A DNA stretch of 7,281 nucleotides from an uncultured Rickettsiales bacterium (lineage in GTDB: Bacteria > Pseudomonadota > Alphaproteobacteria > Rickettsiales > UBA1997), in contig CALBSF010000286.1 in the NCBI GenBank assembly GCA_937927795.1, positions 1 through 7,281 on the forward strand, in the 5' to 3' direction. Below are positions 6,002 through 7,281 of this stretch, piece by piece. Position numbers and translations under genes: made by a program. A model generated the notes under the pieces. That model was not told the DNA's origin, did not search any database, and worked only from the letters and a program-made list of their open reading frames with translations. Position 1 is the first letter of the stretch; each line of letters opens with the position of its first letter.

Positions 6002-6018
6002 AGAATTTTTAATTTCAT
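5993..6018 (-). pseudogene. Displaced native 5' end of the phosphatase gene (start codon and first codons)
   Basis: On the - strand the ATG at 6016-6018 begins MKLKILTI, the basic N-region and start of the hydrophobic core of a signal peptide, up to the MITE boundary. Deleting the MITE and one duplication copy gives MKLKILTILFFIFNIPQSFA followed by NN and the phosphatase frame: a 261-residue precursor with a good signal-peptidase I site (S-F-A). A purine stretch, TTGAG, precedes the ATG by about eight bases and overlaps the ftsK stop region, so the native gene was probably translated together with ftsK. In the present sequence this start reads into the element and stops at 5860-5862, giving a 53-codon chimeric ORF with no sign of function. 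Confidence 0.85.
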
Positions 6019-6023
6019 ATTTT

Positions 6024-7281
6024 TTACTCAATCACCTCTCTTTTGCCAGAAATGCTCGGAGCGGTTACCACGCCTTCTTCTTCCATTCTTTCAATAATTG
6101 TTGCTGCTCGGTTGTATCCTATTCTTAACTGTCTTTGAACATAGCTAATTGATGGTTTTTTATCTCTTCTTACAATCATAACCGCTTTTTTATATAGATC
6201 TTCTTCACCACTACCGCCATCTGAATCATCGTCGCCAGAAGAAGAGTCTAGGCTTGGAATTGGAACATCGAATGAAATTTTTTCACCCTCTTCAAACTCT
6301 TCTAGATCTTGGTTTTTAATGGTATTAACGATATTTTCAATTTCAGTGTCAGAGCAAAATGGACCGTGAACCCTGATCATTTTACTTCCGCCAGACATGT
6401 AAATCATATCACCCTGCCCTAATAATTGTTCGGCTCCCTGAACTCCTAGAATAGTTCTACTATCAATTCTAGAGGTAACTTGAAAGCTTATTCTGGTTGG
6501 GAAATTGGCTTTAATAACGCCGGTAATAACATCAACCGAAGGTCTTTGCGTCGCCATGATGATGTGAATTCCCGCGGCGCGAGCCATTTGAGCCAATCTT
6601 TGAATTGAGCCTTCAATTTCTTTTCCAGCAACAAGCATTAAATCTGCCATTTCATCAACAATAACTACTATGAATGGTAATTTTTTTGGCTCAAATTCAA
6701 TTTCTTCAATAATTGGCTGACCATTACTTGGATCATAGCCAGTTTGAACTTTGCGACTAAGTTTTTCGCCACTTAAAATTGCCTTTTCTGCTTTTTCGTT
6801 ATATCCCATAATATTTCGAACTGAAAAGCTTGACATTAAACGATATCTTTCCTCCATTTCTGAAACCACCCATTTTAGAGCTATAATTGCCTTGGCCGGC
6901 TCGGTTACAACTGGAGATAATAAGTGAGGAATTCCATCGTAAATTGATAATTCCAACATTTTTGGATCAATCATTATAAATTTACATTCATCGGGTCTCA
7001 TTTTAAATAATAGCGACAAAATCATCACGTTTAAACCAACTGATTTTCCTGATCCCGTAGTTCCTGCAATCAATAAATGCGGCATTTTTGCTAAATCGGC
7101 AATTACCACTTCCCCGCCAATATCTTTACCTAAAATCATTGGCAAAAGATGTTGAGAAAATTTATATTCTTTTCCTTCAATTAATTCGCGTAAGAAAATC
7201 ATTGCTCTTTTAGAATTTGGAAGCTCAACGCCAATTGTGGTTTTGCCCGGAATAACTGCGATACGAGTTGAAATTGCACTC
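6024..7281 (-). CDS. ftsK: DNA translocase FtsK, C-terminal part (5' end outside window)
   Basis: Hexameric, septum-located DNA pump that clears chromosomes from the division site and activates XerCD recombination at dif. The frame runs open to the right edge (SAISTRIAVIPGKTTIGVELP precedes the internal Met at 7202), so that ATG is not the start; the N-terminal membrane domain is outside the window. In the 418 visible residues: Walker A GTTGSGKS (about 73-80), Walker B IVVIVDEMADLM with Asp-Glu at about 209-210, the conserved MATQRPSVDVITG stretch, a short acidic Ser/Gly/Asp-rich linker (about 325-360), and the C-terminal gamma winged-helix domain (about 360-418, YVQRQLRIGYNRAATIIERME), which in known FtsK proteins reads KOPS and contacts XerD. 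All motifs are intact. The stop at 6024-6026 is five bases before the native phosphatase ATG, indicating a former two-gene operon; lolA, a frequent downstream neighbour of ftsK in alphaproteobacteria, is not here. Confidence 0.97.
   Translation of the reverse strand, partial: SAISTRIAVIPGKTTIGVELPNSKRAMIFLRELIEGKEYKFSQHLLPMILGKDIGGEVVIADLAKMPHLLIAGTTGSGKSVGLNVMILSLLFKMRPDECKFIMIDPKMLELSIYDGIPHLLSPVVTEPAKAIIALKWVVSEMEERYRLMSSFSVRNIMGYNEKAEKAILSGEKLSRKVQTGYDPSNGQPIIEEIEFEPKKLPFIVVIVDEMADLMLVAGKEIEGSIQRLAQMARAAGIHIIMATQRPSVDVITGVIKANFPTRISFQVTSRIDSRTILGVQGAEQLLGQGDMIYMSGGSKMIRVHGPFCSDTEIENIVNTIKNQDLEEFEEGEKISFDVPIPSLDSSSGDDDSDGGSGEEDLYKKAVMIVRRDKKPSISYVQRQLRIGYNRAATIIERMEEEGVVTAPSISGKREVIE

Noticed and set aside
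7200..7202. ATG as the start of ftsK
   Set aside because: The frame continues upstream to the window edge with conserved FtsK sequence (VIPGKTTIGVELPN).

Overview
The window comes from an AT-rich bacterial genome, most likely an alphaproteobacterium of the Rickettsiales or a similar host-associated lineage. The reasons are the low-GC codon use, the alphaproteobacterial style of the InfB N-terminus, the GTCATTGCGAGC/GCAATCCA palindromic repeat familiar from rickettsial genomes, and accessory genes typical of intracellular bacteria (a BI-1/TMBIM membrane protein and a tyrosine-phosphatase-like inositol phosphatase). The taxonomic placement is inference; no rRNA or marker phylogeny is available here.

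Layout. At the left edge, on the + strand, is the 3' end of a BI-1/TMBIM family gene. It converges on a block read entirely from the - strand. In - strand order this block is: ftsK (3' part only, running off the right edge); a secreted PTP-like phosphatase gene five bases after ftsK; a sigma70-type promoter; nusA; infB; and a small membrane-protein gene that weakly resembles MnhB. A perfect 32-bp hairpin repeat lies between infB and the small membrane gene. The nusA-infB pair encodes the transcription elongation/termination factor and initiation factor IF2. The usual companions rimP, ylxR and rbfA are not beside them.

The main discovery is at 5697-6001. A 287-bp non-coding element has 18-bp terminal inverted repeats (17/18 match) and a perfect 9-bp target duplication (AGAATGGTT). 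This is the terminal-repeat and duplication signature of the IS903 group of IS5-family elements, but without a transposase, so I call it a MITE. It sits inside the signal-peptide codons of the phosphatase gene. Removing the element plus one copy of the duplication restores, in frame, an ATG five bases after ftsK and a textbook signal peptide (MKLKILTILFFIFNIPQSFA). With the element in place, the original start leads only to a 53-codon chimeric ORF. The phosphatase frame stays open for 269 codons from an ATG that lies within the element, so the element may have supplied a replacement start and signal-peptide N-region.

Everything else looks like ordinary housekeeping sequence. A 28-bp palindrome with a competing alternative stem in the nusA-infB spacer is a minor regulatory lead.
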